DNA from: Setaria digitata
Taxonomy: Eukaryota > Nematoda > Chromadorea > Rhabditida > Setariidae
DNA length: 64,000 bases
Direction: 5' to 3'
Assembly (NCBI GenBank): GCA_003640385.1
Contig: RCAB01000133.1
Coordinates: 1 to 64,000 of the forward strand
Part shown: positions 24,577-38,000 of the stretch, piece by piece
Numbering within the stretch: position 1 is the stretch's first letter
How the letters are laid out: the number at the start of each line of letters is the position of its first letter
Notes under the pieces: model-generated
Database searches by the model: none
What the model was told of the DNA's origin: nothing
What the model saw: the letters and a program-made list of their open reading frames with translations, nothing else
Made by a program: the position numbers and the translations under genes

Positions 24577-24645
24577 ATAAGTTTTCAGTTTTCTTATTTT
24601 TTTTCAAAAATAAGTTTTCTTATTTTTTTTCAAAATAAGTTTTTT
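24577..24645. repeat. Degenerate tandem repeat of a T-rich unit
   Basis: Two and a half copies of a roughly 25-33-base unit starting ATAAGTTTTC and ending in a T run plus CAAA follow each other. This is slippage-type low-complexity DNA. Confidence 0.7.
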
Positions 24646-26184
24646 ATACGCTATATAATACACCAACACTTATTAGCAGAATTCATAACTTCAATAGCTG
24701 AAGAAAAAACTTTTATTCGAAAGGAACAGCACTACTAAATCATACAAACGCACAGTGTTAGGAATTATAATCATCAGTTAAAGCTTTGATATTCATGAAT
24801 TCGTTTCGTTTTGCTTCTCAATAAGCGTTAGTATCGAATTACTGTTTGTGGTCAGTTACTAATTATTGATAATTTCAGGTATTGATAATCAACTTTTGCT
24901 ACTTGAATGAAAGCTTTGCAAGTGATCCAACTATTAATGTATTTACTGGTAGTTAAAAATAATTCCACCCTTCTACCTTCTAACAGACAGCTTATAAGGT
25001 TTAAAAAAATATTGTTTTTTTTTTTTGCAAAATATCATTTACGGGGTAATCAAGTAGCTCTAGCTATCAAGCTAAAATATTTGATCCTGCCAAATATGCC
25101 AAAACTAAATATATATAATACTGAAAAGAAAATGAAACAATCTGCAATGCATTACATCATTTTATTGTCAGCGACAGAAAAAAGAACCAATTTTATTAGC
25201 TTTTTTAAAACGAATAAATAACTAATTTTCTGAAAGAATGTCAAGAATTTTACTTCATCTGTTTATGGGATATAATATGAGCAAAAACGCAGATTTAATT
25301 ACTAGATGAAGCGACCAGGTCACTAATAGATTATCAAATCAAATGACCAGTTTTCGCCACATAGATACAGCTAAAATATTCAGATAATTCAAAAAAGAAT
25401 TTCCATAAAGTTACTTAATTACTAGATGAAGTAAACTATTGAATGACAGTATGTTCTCTTGTCTTTTTCTACCTATCACAACGAATGGGTAATAAATATA
25501 TCTATCAGTTATTGAATTATTGCTGCGAAGTGTCGAATAAACTAACTTCCGGAAGGTTCTGTTTGAATGATAACTCCATCCTTATAATTTCCAGGAAGTG
25601 ACAGTGATGAAGTGGAAATAGAGCATTATCTACAAAGAGATAGATCCTTACATAGCAACTAAAATGTTCACCTGCGAGTACATAATCCCTCATATTTCCT
25701 AGAAAGCATACTAAAGCGCTGAATGAAGCCCTTATCAAACTATACCACTGACGCGAATTGAGCTATGTCGTCCGCTTATCAAAATTGTGTGCTGTATGAA
25801 ATTACACATCATTCAATAAGAAATAACAGTGTAGCAAAACTTACAATTTGAAATTTTATTCCTATCAGAAATGCAAATGAATAATTAGACAAACAAATAA
25901 GCAAATACAAGTACTATAATTCATTATTCCAACAAGTATTATTATGATAAGAGATCTAATTTGGCACTTTAAGTATTTATAATTTATAAATCTAATGTTT
26001 TAGTTATCTGAATAAGGCTTACTTATAGTAAAAAAGAGTCTACATTTATAAATATTTACGCTACTGTATACTGTAATTATTAATCGGTCCTTTCGATTGT
26101 TAACATAGTTGCAGAAAAAAAAGTAACTTTACTAAGAGTAATATTAATAACAATAGCAGCAATTACACGTCTGATGTACCCAAA

Positions 26185-29100
26185 TCACTTTGAGAGTTTG
26201 ACAGCTTCCAAACTCTGATTATAAAGTATATTGCACTTAACGTCGTCCATTGCAGTCGAAGAAGGAGTATGTTCTTTGCATTCTCTAAAGTAAAGTTTCT
26301 GACGAAAAGTGCATATTATGTATGAACACTCTGAACTGAAGTAGCAACTATAAGGTTATTACAAAATAATAAAACAGGTACTGTTTGCAACTTTGATATA
26401 CAAAAACTCTTGAATCAGCACAATCAATATCTCAAGTACCCTTTCGCGAAAGCAAAACGAAAAAAGCAAATTAAATTTTTTATAAATGCAGAACCATCGG
26501 TATGAATCTCATTCCATTAATTGATGATTAAAGGAAGCCCCTGGAAAACTTTTTTAATACTTTGCAAAAAATGACAAACCCAAAATATCTTCCTGAAATG
26601 CTTTCAACATTTTTACTCAGTGCCACGTACAACGTCGTTTGAGCACCGTCCTAAAAAAAGGAAATTGCCGTGAAGATTACCACAAAATGAGCAACACTAT
26701 CTGCTCAGATCTGTCATGATGGCATTTATTACAACACTGAAACTAAACTTCTGTTTTCTGAAATCTTGGAAATTTTCCTTCAGAAGAAGCGCCAGAAATA
26801 ACTATGGAGAAAGCTTAATTCAAGCCCACTCGTTCATGATCAAAGGGATTTATTAGAAGTTAAAATTTTTCTATTCCCCTTATCTGACAGAGAAGAAATA
26901 CAACCTGATCGTAGTTTTTATACTAAGTGCTCGTCAGTATCTTTAGGACAAATACGAACGAAAACGAGAATAAGAAACAAGCGAATAATTACTTTATCAG
27001 TTTTCATGAAGAACCATAAAAATGGGGAAATGAGTTTCAGTATATACTTTCGGCTGAAAATTGTATACCGCATAAGTTCAGTAAAACAAACACCGGGATG
27101 TACGGCATTGATTGTTACTGCATTTTGTGGATCCATTGTCCTTAGTCTTTTCGTTAATTCACGTGCATGCATAACCTAGATTTTCATATTTGAAACTGAT
27201 TGTGGATAATGACATAATAAAATTCTACAAATGTGTACAGCTAACATAAATCATGTCTCTTTACTTCTTTTTGTGTCGAATGAACTTCGGTATATAAAGA
27301 AATATCTTAAGAAAAAAGATAACGGACGAACCTGAGCCAATTTTGATCTGCTATAAGGCATTGACTTATTGAAATGCTTTTTGTCATTAACTACAGAAAT
27401 ATCAACATTATCAGCTGCCTTATGAAGTGAACTGGAAACATTGATAATACGTCCATTTGATGATTTCTTAATCAAAGGAAGCAACAATTCGGTAAGCAAA
27501 AAGTGCCCTGCAGAAATGCTTCAGTGCAGTAATTGTATGTATCGTTACTAAATTACACCACGATAAAGCATATGCGATTGTTTTACTGAATGAGAGTACC
27601 GCATTCATACACAAAAAATGTTTCCAGTTTTTCCGAACCAAAGTTCTCACATAATGTAAAAAGATATGAAGTATTAAATATATTTCAACTGCTGAACTTT
27701 TAAGTCAATGTCATGCCATAGCAGTTGAGAATTTTGATTTCAAAAAATTGGACTTTTTTTTTAGGAACACAATAATGATAATCAGCAAGATAAATTTCAC
27801 AAAAAAATAGTATGTGTATAATTATGAAATAAAATCTTAGCTCTACAATTCGTTGAAAACTGTATTGTCAAAACACAATATAAAATAATGCAAAACCCAA
27901 TTATTCGTGCTCTGCAGCATCCAAATTATTTTTATTTTCAAAGATAACCAGAAAATGTTGTCAAAATTAATAAGGCTTACCGAGGTAATTCGTTTGCCAT
28001 GTAAGTTCATGACCATCTTCTGTCAGTTCAAATTTTGGATAAAACATTATTCCTGCATTATTTACCAGTATATCTATTTTATCTACTTCTGAAAAGCAGA
28101 ATGGCTGTTATCACTATGAAACAAAGAACATGGAAAATCAGTAAGATGAGTAACGTTGGATATATCTGTCGCGTAGTCGTGTTACAAGCACGAGAGAAAA
28201 AAGGTGGAATGAATTCTTTGTTAAATGTCCAGTTCTAATATTAAAGACTCAAAAATTACTTTAAAGTTCCAAATTTAAAACTTAACTACCTCTAAGCTTA
28301 TAAAATTAGAAAGCATTTGCTATTTTATAAATGGATTTTCAGCAGCATGCCAATTTTATTTGGTAAAGAATCCCAGTCTATGATGTCTCATTAAAATTAC
28401 TTTAAAGAATTTTGAGAAGTTTGCAAACTCTTCTGATCTATTAATTACGAAAGTAAAGACTAACCGCTTTTGATTTCTTCAGCAAAGTTTCGAATCGTTG
28501 CAAAGCTGGCTAAATCCACACCTTTTACTAGCAGTTTCGTTGGATCACAACCCAACTTAAATGAAAGGAAAGCGGAAATAAAAAGTGATGCATAACTCTT
28601 ACCTAACTTGATAAAAACAACCTTTAATCACAAAAATATAAACATAAAAATTTTCGACATAAAAATTAAGTAGACTGCTTCGAAAGACACCCTACAGATA
28701 CAGACGCTTCCATTCATACTAAACAAAGTAATCTAAATATACAATATCGCTACTTTCTATTCATTTTATCAGCATTACGTAATTGCGCTACAGCAATTAC
28801 GTTATTAAGCGATTACACCACAATGCTTTTTTTTGTATGACTTCCAGGATACAATTTCTAAATGTTAGGTTCGAATTTCACAAATTCTCTTACTTTTGTC
28901 AGCTCAATTCTTGCATTCTGTGCTCGTTCACTGTCTCTACACAACATATAAACAGTGGCACCTCGGAGATTAAGTTCTCGAGCTGTTTGCTTCCCTATAC
29001 CTGTGCTTGCCCCAGTAACCAGCGCTACTTTCCCTTTTGCTTCCACAAACTCCACGAACTGTGCTCCTTTCAGGTAACGTCTGAAAGGAGAAGGAATAAG

Positions 29101-29518
29101 AATAAGTGTCTTTTTTCCTTCTCATTTACTGCATGGTACAAATTCATTTGTAAAATGACGTGCTGAAAGAGAGTGGATGTCTCATCAGTAGATAAAATCC
29201 GAAAAACTCTATAAATGAACAAAATCTGGAATCCTTCACAAGTCGTAAGTTCACTGATAATTTGTGTAACTTCCTTTAATGCAAACTTTAACTATTCAGT
29301 GCATACAGTATATACCGGAAATTTCCCTGCCTTTAGGAAAAGTATTAAAGGAAAACAAGCATGTAACTAATAAAAATGATTTTAAAGGAACAGTGATAGG
29401 TGAACTAAGAAACAAATTTAATTTTTAATTATTACCTCAAGAAATAGATGCTAGCGCAGGTTAAAACACCAAATAGCGGAACGGATAAAGTTCCAAAATA
29501 CCCTTCATCCAACACCAT
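26185..29518 (-). CDS. Membrane-anchored short-chain dehydrogenase, RDH11-14 type
   Basis: Eight minus-strand exons (29518-29436, 29080-28894, 28555-28465, 28088-27981, 27507-27332, 27175-26993, 26650-26580, 26284-26185) close in phase to 332 residues, close to human RDH13 (331). An N-terminal hydrophobic anchor (about residues 8-27) is followed by the Rossmann cofactor motif TGASTGIG, the NNAG motif, the catalytic serine region (INVSSS) and the YSRSK active-site Tyr/Lys pair, then AVHPGVCFTEL. The last exon supplies the ECKE..AMDD end typical of the family. Members reduce or oxidise retinoids and other lipid aldehydes with NADP(H) at ER or mitochondrial membranes; the substrate here cannot be told. 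A TTTCAG acceptor 8 bases before the ATG suggests a trans-spliced leader. The penultimate exon can be read through to a stop at 26528, but the family C terminus supports the GTTTGT donor used here. Confidence 0.9.
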
Positions 29519-29526
29519 TGCAGATC

Positions 29527-29535
29527 CTGAAATTC
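29527..29535 (-). promoter_or_regulatory. Probable spliced-leader acceptor of the SDR gene
   Basis: On the minus strand GAATTTCAG ends 8 bases before the SDR start codon, with no upstream coding exon in frame. This is the placement expected of a nematode trans-splice acceptor. Transcript data would be needed to tell it from a cis acceptor of a non-coding 5' exon. Confidence 0.5.
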
Positions 29536-31386
29536 ATCATTCACTTAATCGCTATCAGCTGCCATATCAGCTCTTCCGTTTCAACTCTCCCATACCTATC
29601 TGTAAAAGACATCTCAAATTTAGAAAAATATTAGCCGGAATTGGAGTTAATATACGATAATAATTCAATTTGATTAATTGTCAAGCGACAGCAACAAAAG
29701 GATGCGCATCCAACGGTTTTCCAACGATACTGATGGCAAGTGGGTCGACGTCAAATTAGACGAGGGGAAGATGTGTGGACAGAGATGGGTATCGAATGAT
29801 ACTGATGGATGGACGAAGGGTGAATTAGAAACTCACTGCATAACAAAGATGGTGACCAAAAATCAGCCCCTTCATGAGGTGCTGTTGTTTCATTTTATTT
29901 TTTTTTGCAGTTACAGAACAGTGATTCGTTTCTTTCAATCATTTGCTTATTTATGTTTACTTTTCCAAATACAGCGGTCGAAAGGGGTCAAAGGGCCAAA
30001 TATAAATTGTAAGCGTTCACTCCCAACTGATTTGGCCACCATGTATTGGGAAATTCCATAACTTATCATCCGTATGATAAGAATATGACTTTATCCTAAC
30101 GTACTGCTGGAAAACTGAAGCTAAAAGCTAAGTAACCTCAACTTTCCAAAGCATTAAACCCAAACATCAACCAGTCTTCATTCAACAAGGCCCTTTTGTG
30201 CCTCTTTCGCTTGCTGTTGGTCAACATTATATGTTATCACATCAACCTGTGATTATGTTGACGGGGATTGCATGGAATTTTTTGTGTTTTTTCCACCAGT
30301 CCATTACCCACTTATCTGTCACTTAAATTTAAATTATTACTTGTCCTGCAATCTTATTAACCCAAATGATTTTATGACCTGTATGGATTCCTTTTTTATA
30401 AGACATACTCTCATATTTTAGCAACTATTTGGTTACCACTCATGAAGACATGAAATGGTGCTCTAGTTATGGCAGTAATTATATGAGTCTTATTTCGCTT
30501 ATTAGCCTATGCTACATCGTAATTTTGGATTCTGCAATGGTTTTTCTTTAAAATGGATATTTGATACGTGGAAATAAAATTTAGTTCTTCCGAAATGTTT
30601 AATATTTTGTTTATAAATATCAGGTAAATGAAACGTTACTGATGGCGCTAATCTTACATATATGCTTTCATCGGAAATTATTAATAAATCATTGATGATA
30701 TGCATTTTGCACGGTTATCATTCAACTGTATCAGTGATATCATCGTCCATTGGACATTTTATCAATACTGAAATAGAGATATTTCTGCAATAGTTTATTC
30801 CCTAACAAAGAGGTTTGAGTAATCAATCAAAGATTACAAACGTAAATCATTAATCTATAATTTTACAAATGAAGATCTAGATGTGAGGTTGCTTTGGAAA
30901 CATGAAGTGTCATCAGACGGAGACATGAATGGATTGGAACTACACGTCATATTTGTTTCATGCTGGGTTTCTTGCAAGAGTGATTCTTAGTCTGAAGTAC
31001 TAATTGCTTTCTTCGGATTGACCGGTGAATAAGACATATTCAAAGGACATTAGATAGCTTATTATGAATGCTGATGACCCCATTTATGTTTTATTTAATA
31101 CATGTCGCTTCTTTGGCTTATAACTTAATTGTAAATGAGTAATGGAACAAAGATTTTCAATGATGATGGCTTATTTCGAACTCTTAGCACTATTCCTTTT
31201 TCTTCCTTCTATCTAATTTCATTTCATATCTTTATGACTTGGTTCCTTAACTCTTAGTAAATTAAAAGTCCAAATCATCCACTACACATTCTTGTTTAAT
31301 AAATAAAAGTATGGTTGTGTGTTTGCAAGTGGGACAAAGCAGAGTATTGCATGCCTGCAAGTAGGACAATTCACAGTCTTTATAGG

Positions 31387-31444
31387 TAATTCCATCTTTC
31401 AATTACATGAATTTGTAATTTCATCTTTCAATTACGTGAACTTC
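31387..31444. repeat. 29-bp unit duplicated in tandem
   Basis: Copies at 31387-31415 and 31416-31444 differ at three positions. No coding or structural role is apparent. Confidence 0.8.
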
Positions 31445-33517
31445 TCATTATGTTAACAGATATGAGTGTCTTCTCTCAGGTATGTTTCCTCCTTTTCCGT
31501 CACCTATTATTGTTTTGCATTTGGCCCTTTGAAATTATAAAACATAAATTTACATTTCCATCGAACTAGATGTCGGTGCAACAAAAGAAAAAGTAGTGTT
31601 CGTAGTGTTTCATAATGACGTTCTATTGTTTAACCAGGAAATAAATTTGTTTCCCATTTTTTCATTGGAAATTGCTGCTGTCATTAGTTGCTTCTTTTTT
31701 TTCTGCATTTTTCTTTTTTTTAAATATTTGTTATTTTCACTTATCCGATTATTCATCCTGAAATAAAACGATGGAACTTTATAATAGAAGAAATAAATAT
31801 TACCAGTTAACCTTATTTCATTACTTTTGACATCATCAAAAGACTAATAAATAGCTAGATTGAGATGAAATAAAAATTCAGTAATAGCTAGAAAGAGCAA
31901 TTCTTAAAATTGTTTAACAGTTCTTATAACACTTTTTTTTTTCTTATACCTGTTTAAATCCTTTGCTCTTTTCGCTTCAGCTGTTTCGGATAATTACTAT
32001 TCATTTCAAACTGTTTGCATCCCAATTATTGACATTCAGAATTCAGAAAGGTGCTCTCAAAAATAACGTTCTGAATTCAGTTTTAATCGAGATAGATAGA
32101 TTTGAGATGACGAGATTTCATAGTTGCCCTTGGTGAGTGAGGTGATTGATAGTAAATAGCCCAAGCCAAGGGATCGAGATGAGTCTAGCATATCGTTTGG
32201 CCTTATGATGGTCTGGATGAGAATTCATGACAACAGAATCAGTGACCTATTTTTTCTTGCTACGACCTGTGCCCTGTTGCTTCATATGGGATGCCACGTC
32301 CTAACTCCATGAGAACTTCCCTGTTTCCGTGGTGTATATATCATAACTTATTGCTGTTGAAATGTAGAATGAATTTGATATTTCTTTAAATTCCTCCAAC
32401 GGTAACATAAAGATAACGAAAAGTAAATTAGCAAACGACCAATAGCTTTAACATCCAAGTAATTGATGGAAATGCTGTTGGTGAGAGAAATCTATTATTA
32501 CAATGTTTGGAGTGATTTTGGAGTGAGATTTTTGAGTGATTATGAGAATGAGAGTTGGGTTGTGAATTGGTTTAATGTTGTATCATCAATCAAGTCTGGT
32601 GAAATTTATCATTGGAATACTCTTAGGATTGATCAAGAATATCTTTTAAGAAACAACCAAATAGGTCTACTGCAAAATGTTAGGAAAAGCAAGATTGACA
32701 TTACTTCTCTGCACACAATTATTGAATAAATTTTCATTTTTCCCTAATTGATCTTTCCCTACCGGACTCATGTGTTCTCTGTTCATTCAATAACTGTCGT
32801 CAGCTCAAAAATATTTCCGGTTTTTATCACCGTTATGTTTGTTTGTTACAAACAGATAGCCGCGTAAGATAGGAAGATCGTAATGATTGTGTACTGAAGC
32901 GTATTTCATTCGGTTGATTTAATTAATCCTACTGCTTGCATTTTTCACCTGTTATTTCCTGTTCGGCCTTACATTCATTCGTACTTTTTCTTCCGCATAT
33001 ACCTTGTAGTTCATTTCATCATTCTCCTGCCACTAATGTTACAATCATTCTGTAGCTTTATACAAAGCATAATTTTTTGTTGTCATTAAAGTGTTATGCT
33101 AATCATTAAACTCAATTAACTGATATTTCCACCATAATGTATTCTACAGAAAGTGAAGTGTAGGGTTGTGGAGTGCATTGACTGGAACCATGCTGACGGA
33201 GAGGTTCCAGTGATATCTGTGTTCATGGATATGGTTTGTACTTTACAGACTAGTATATACCATTGTATTCCAGCTTAGTACAATACTTCATACTTCCATA
33301 CTGTTAATACGTCCCATATACCAACAAGTCGCAAAGAAACTCCTTCCAGGGTACGGGATAGGGTGGGTGGTATCATTGTTGGTATAGTGTTGTTACAGTT
33401 GTCGTGATCTTTGTACGAAAAGTTCCATGTGTTCGAGTGTATGGTAGATATTTGATCGATTTTTATTATGATTTTCAGCCATTCATTTGTTTCCCGCGAC
33501 ATCGCGGAGTTTCGAGG

Positions 33518-33526
33518 ATTGTTCAG
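33518..33526 (+). promoter_or_regulatory. Probable spliced-leader acceptor at the PHF14 start
   Basis: GATTGTTCAG abuts the ATG with zero spacing, which would leave essentially no native 5' leader. A second acceptor (GATTTTCAG) ends at 33478 and would give a 48-base leader. Either is compatible with trans-splicing. Confidence 0.45.
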
Positions 33527-34241
33527 ATGACTGAAGACGAAAAAAGAAGTTTCTTCGCTCTTGCATGTAAGTTCGTCAACTTCCGGACATCCCATCAAAA
33601 ATTTCCTATGCTTCATGAGAAGCTATAATGTACGCATATGGTTCAGCTTGGGCGGCAAATTTGAATTTTCAGGTTAAAAGTTCCCGGGATGGGTGTAATT
33701 AAGGTATGGGTGAAAAGGACGGTGTTGGAATAACGAATGTTGGCGGAATTTGTTGTTGAAATGTTTGGAGTGCATTTTCCAATTTCAGTTTTCGTTGTCA
33801 GGCTCTAATATTATTTGGATTTGATCCCTAGAAAGTTGTTTTTACCGCATAATTAGTAGCGAAGAATGTTTGTTTACATACAGTTAACAGTGAGTTTGTA
33901 AGCCACGACTTATTATCTAAGAGTATGTTATTCAGATAGTGCCATATCATTTCTTTTATCGAATAGCTGAAATAAAGAATTGAGGAATTGTATGTTTACT
34001 TATTGTTCTTTCAGTAATATATTTGTTCTTCTTTCCTCATTATAAGAGTTCTAATTTGCCCAACTTACTTATTCTTCATTTGCATATAGTATGTTTACAT
34101 TACATTTTCCGACACTGTTAATAAAACACTGAAATACTTTCCAAGGTGATTTTTTGTGTCTTACTATTTTGACTTTGCATACATATTTTACCAAATGTTA
34201 AGGCCATGGGATTGTCTCTGTAAGAAAGCAAGTATTGCTGA

Positions 34242-34272
<31 letters not shown>

Positions 34273-34973
34273 GAACGAGTCATCAAACATGAAATTTTTT
34301 TTTATTTTGAAATATGCGGCTATCTAAATTAGCTAGTCTTACGTATTTTTATGTCAAGTTCTTCAAATTTTAGAAGCATTATTTAAAAAGAAAAAAAAAA
34401 TCGGCCCAATGCACTGATTTCAGCTTCGCGAGCTCCAGGCAAACGACAGATTAAACCAAATGCTAATATTTTGCTTGATACTATACCACTTACGGATAGC
34501 GATGAGGACGATGATTTCGTTGGTTAGTTGTAAAGTCTTCAAATGAGTTCAGTGTTTATTCTGTTCTATTGGCATTTTTGTTTGCATTTACCAGGCATAT
34601 CTGTTCTGTCTTCTTTCTTCCATGGATTTTTTATTTTTCGATCAAATTGGTCATCGTATGATCAAAACTTTATAATTCTCGGGGAAATCAGATTCTGGAA
34701 TTCTGTCTCAACATATAAAAATATTTTGTTCATGGTAGCTGGAAGAACTGGCGATGAGTTGTCGTCTAATTCGAATTTATCGAGCAGTGACGATAGTGAA
34801 GGTAAAGAAGATGAGAACGATGGTGATGCGCAAGCTTCAGATTCGACTCAGTCAAACTCTGGATTTGATGAAATACATAGAAATGAGGTTTTTTATTTAT
34901 TTTGCCGCCATATCAAGGTTTACTACTAATTCGGTACGTTGGCTTAGCAACTTTTATTTTTGCAGGTCCACTA

Positions 34974-35006
<33 letters not shown>

Positions 35007-38000
35007 TGTGCTGTCTTTCAGGATGTGAAACCAGAATTCGATGTCATAGGTACGAATAATTACAACATCCAGGCAGTAAGTTTTTTTTTTTATTGGCAAT
35101 TTGTTCTATTTTTGATTATTTTAATTTAGGCTACGTAAATCTCTCCCCTTCCTTCTTTCCTAAACAAAGGTTTTATAAATTCCAGCTTGAGGAAGTGTAC
35201 TTATTTCTTGAAAATATCCATTGGGCTTAGGTGCATCAAGTCTTCAAGTCCTGGTTTTTTTAAAAGTTGACTGTACCAGTAAAAAAGAAAAGCGAAAAAT
35301 AAATAAGTTCAAGCTGACATGAATCGTGAGACATCTTGATTTCTTTATGAGTAATGAAGATTTTATATGTGGCGCAGAATTTCAAAGTTACTTTTTCAGG
35401 GTCAGTTGATTTGTACATTGTGTTTAAATCAGCGTGCTGTTGTACGTAATGACGAAGTTATTCAGTGTGATAAGTAAGCTTAATTTCGAGTTATCGAGTA
35501 CAGAAAAAGATTTTGAATTTATCATTGTTATTTCCAAAGTCAGTATTACTTTTAAAAGTTAAAAAGTCAATCTTTTTTAAACCATGATTTTTTCTTTTTT
35601 TAAATATATCTTCTCTACGCTAATATCCTTCAGCATCTATGCATCTTTTCGATCGATTCCATTTATAGATGTGGAGTTGCAGTGCACGAAAATTGTTATA
35701 TTACTGAAAATGTAGGAGATTCAGAGAGCGATGGTTCCAGTTCATCAACTGAACCATGGTTCTGTGAAGCATGTTTGTATGGTCTCAAGGAGCCTCCATA
35801 CTGCGAGCTATGTCCAAACAGATTTGGTGCTTTTAAAAAAGCTGGTAATTTGCGTAAATATTTCTTAAATTTTTTGACCGGCACAGTATTTCTTTTATTT
35901 TTCTTAAGATTTTCCTCATACAGGCATTACCTGATTTATCACCTGTTATATTCAAATTCTACTGAAATATCAGGTTTGAACAATTTCCTCCGAAGCACTG
36001 CAAAATTCCATCTTTTATTGTAGATCCAGTTCTCACAATTAAGGAAGCCCTTCAATGAAAGATTCACCTCTGTTCGTTTTAGACATTGGCGGTGGTTGGG
36101 TGCATCTACTGTGTGCGTTGTATACACCAGGTATAACATTTGGTGATGTGGAACGTTTATCAGCCGTCAGCTGGCAAGAAGAGGATTACAAATTATTTGG
36201 CAAGCGAGTATGCCTTTTAATAATTTTTATCTAAATTCCTTAACTTGTTTAAGCGTGGATAATTTACAAGAAACTTTTGTAGATATCGGGAAAAAGAACC
36301 GGCAGTCCGTATTTTTCGCATTCTAATCACTCCTTACAACCATTGACGGCTTTTTCAATTTTCAATTAAGTATGTGTCATAGAGTATTTTGTTTTTCCTT
36401 AATTCATAAGACTTCCAAATTCTTTTGACTTTAGGCTTGCATCGCATGCTCTGATCCACTATTGGCGCGTACGGGTATTGCAGTGCCATGCGATGCGGCA
36501 CTGTGCAAAAATCATCTTCATGTTACTTGCGCACAAAGGTTATTTCCATAATAAATGACAGCTAGAAAATAAAAAATATGGTTTATTGAAAGTAAGACAC
36601 ATGAATTTAACATCTTTCAGGTTAGGTTTATTGATTGATAACACAGAAAAAAGTGTCGATCCGAACTTATCAAATAACACGAATGCGAATAGTAATAAGT
36701 AATATTCAAATTTCTGTTCATTTCTTGCTTCAAACATTTGGATATCGTTTCTTCAGTTTAGTGCTACTTTTTGTTGATGAATCATGGTGTGAGTTGCATA
36801 AAAGTTGCTTAATACCAAAAAAGTGAAATCTTCTGTGAGTAGAAGTTATATAATTTCAGTCTTACAACATATGATGTCGAAACAGTTGACCCATTATATT
36901 TGACTTGTAAACGTCATGCGAATGAAAATCTAATGAAACAACGGAAAGCAGTGTAAGTAACTGAAATATCGAATGCGTTGAAATATTCACTGCTCTTTTA
37001 CATTAGAGGGAGCGGAAAAAGAAATGCAAGATTTTTATTGATGTCGTAGACCATCATAAGACATAAATTCTTTTTTCACTGCGGAACTGGTTGAAAAATT
37101 ATTGCTTTTGAAGGTGCGAATTAGTGTATAAGCAGGAAGAGGCACGGATGTTGGGAATCCGAAGACGTGTACTTAGTGAACGAGAAGAACGGAAAAGGTA
37201 GGTTATACGAAGCAGTCTTCGTGAATTCTTTAGATTACAGATTTGAAATAAAGTTTTAATTCCAAAAGAAAAACAAGAAAAACTTGGAAAGGTGATTTAC
37301 AGGATACAAATGCTGGAAAGACATAAAAAGGCAATGAAAGACCTGGAAGGTATTACAATTGCATGGCCTGAGGTTTTTCTTTCATTTTTTTGTTGTGGAC
37401 TTTAAAGCATTTTTATGAAATTATCGGCTCATCAGTTTCTACTTATCCTATTGCTGGTAAATGTATCCCAAATCGATTAGGTTGTAGTCTCCAAATGCAT
37501 GAGGAACAGTAAAATAAGGAAGTAAATCTTAATTGACCATTTACTGTAATAAATGAAATAATTCTTTTTTTTTTTTTTTTTTTGTTGCAGCATGACAACA
37601 AGCGTCCACGTTTGTTTCACACAAGTGCTCAATACCTCGATTTGTTTTCTGAAAAAGCGAAAAGTAGTGGGATAAATCGGCAAAAATTTCTAGAAAATTT
37701 TATCAGGATTGATGGTGCTCAATTACCATATCTGCCTCCTGGTTTTTCAAGTGAATTTATCCAGTCAGTTTTCTTCTAATTTTTTGCTTTATAATAGATA
37801 TGATAGACAGTTACGCCTTGAATTTTTAAAAATAAATAGCAAACGGTATACTACTTATCAAAGTGCTTCACTTTTCTTTGACTCCAGAGCACATCCTTGA
37901 AATTAGTTGATGTGGCATTCTTCCATCTTCGACGTATCTGTTATTATGTCAGTGTAATAAATTTTTAAAGGTATTTTAATCACCGGAAGGACTTCATCCC

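Larger units (their letters stand above)
21897..26184. other. 4.3 kb with no confirmed gene
   Basis: The stretch probably includes missing 5' exons of the ShK gene on the minus strand, plus repeats listed separately. Other minus-strand open stretches at 23378-23094 and 25738-25517 have some exon-like features but no recognisable domain. The plus-strand 24907-25221 frame crosses a poly(T) run and looks like chance. No RNA gene is seen. Confidence 0.5.
29536..33526. other. 4 kb between the divergent SDR and PHF14 genes
   Basis: The stretch should contain both promoters. Two plus-strand open frames stand out. The first, 29678-30061 (127 codons; first ATG at 29702), has a repeated NDTDG motif. 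The second, 32463-32729 (ATG at 32466), codes an aromatic- and charge-rich 87 residues. Neither has a recognised domain. A further exon-like piece at 33152-33233 (acceptor TTCTACAG, donor GTTTGT; contains VVECIDWNHADGEVPV) could belong to an unseen gene or a 5' alternative exon of PHF14. Confidence 0.4.

Noticed and set aside
29678..30061. 127-codon plus-strand open frame
   Set aside because: It begins at TTG; from the first ATG it has no recognised domain, and its second half becomes a Phe/Leu-rich run over T-rich DNA. It is kept only as a note in the spacer entry.
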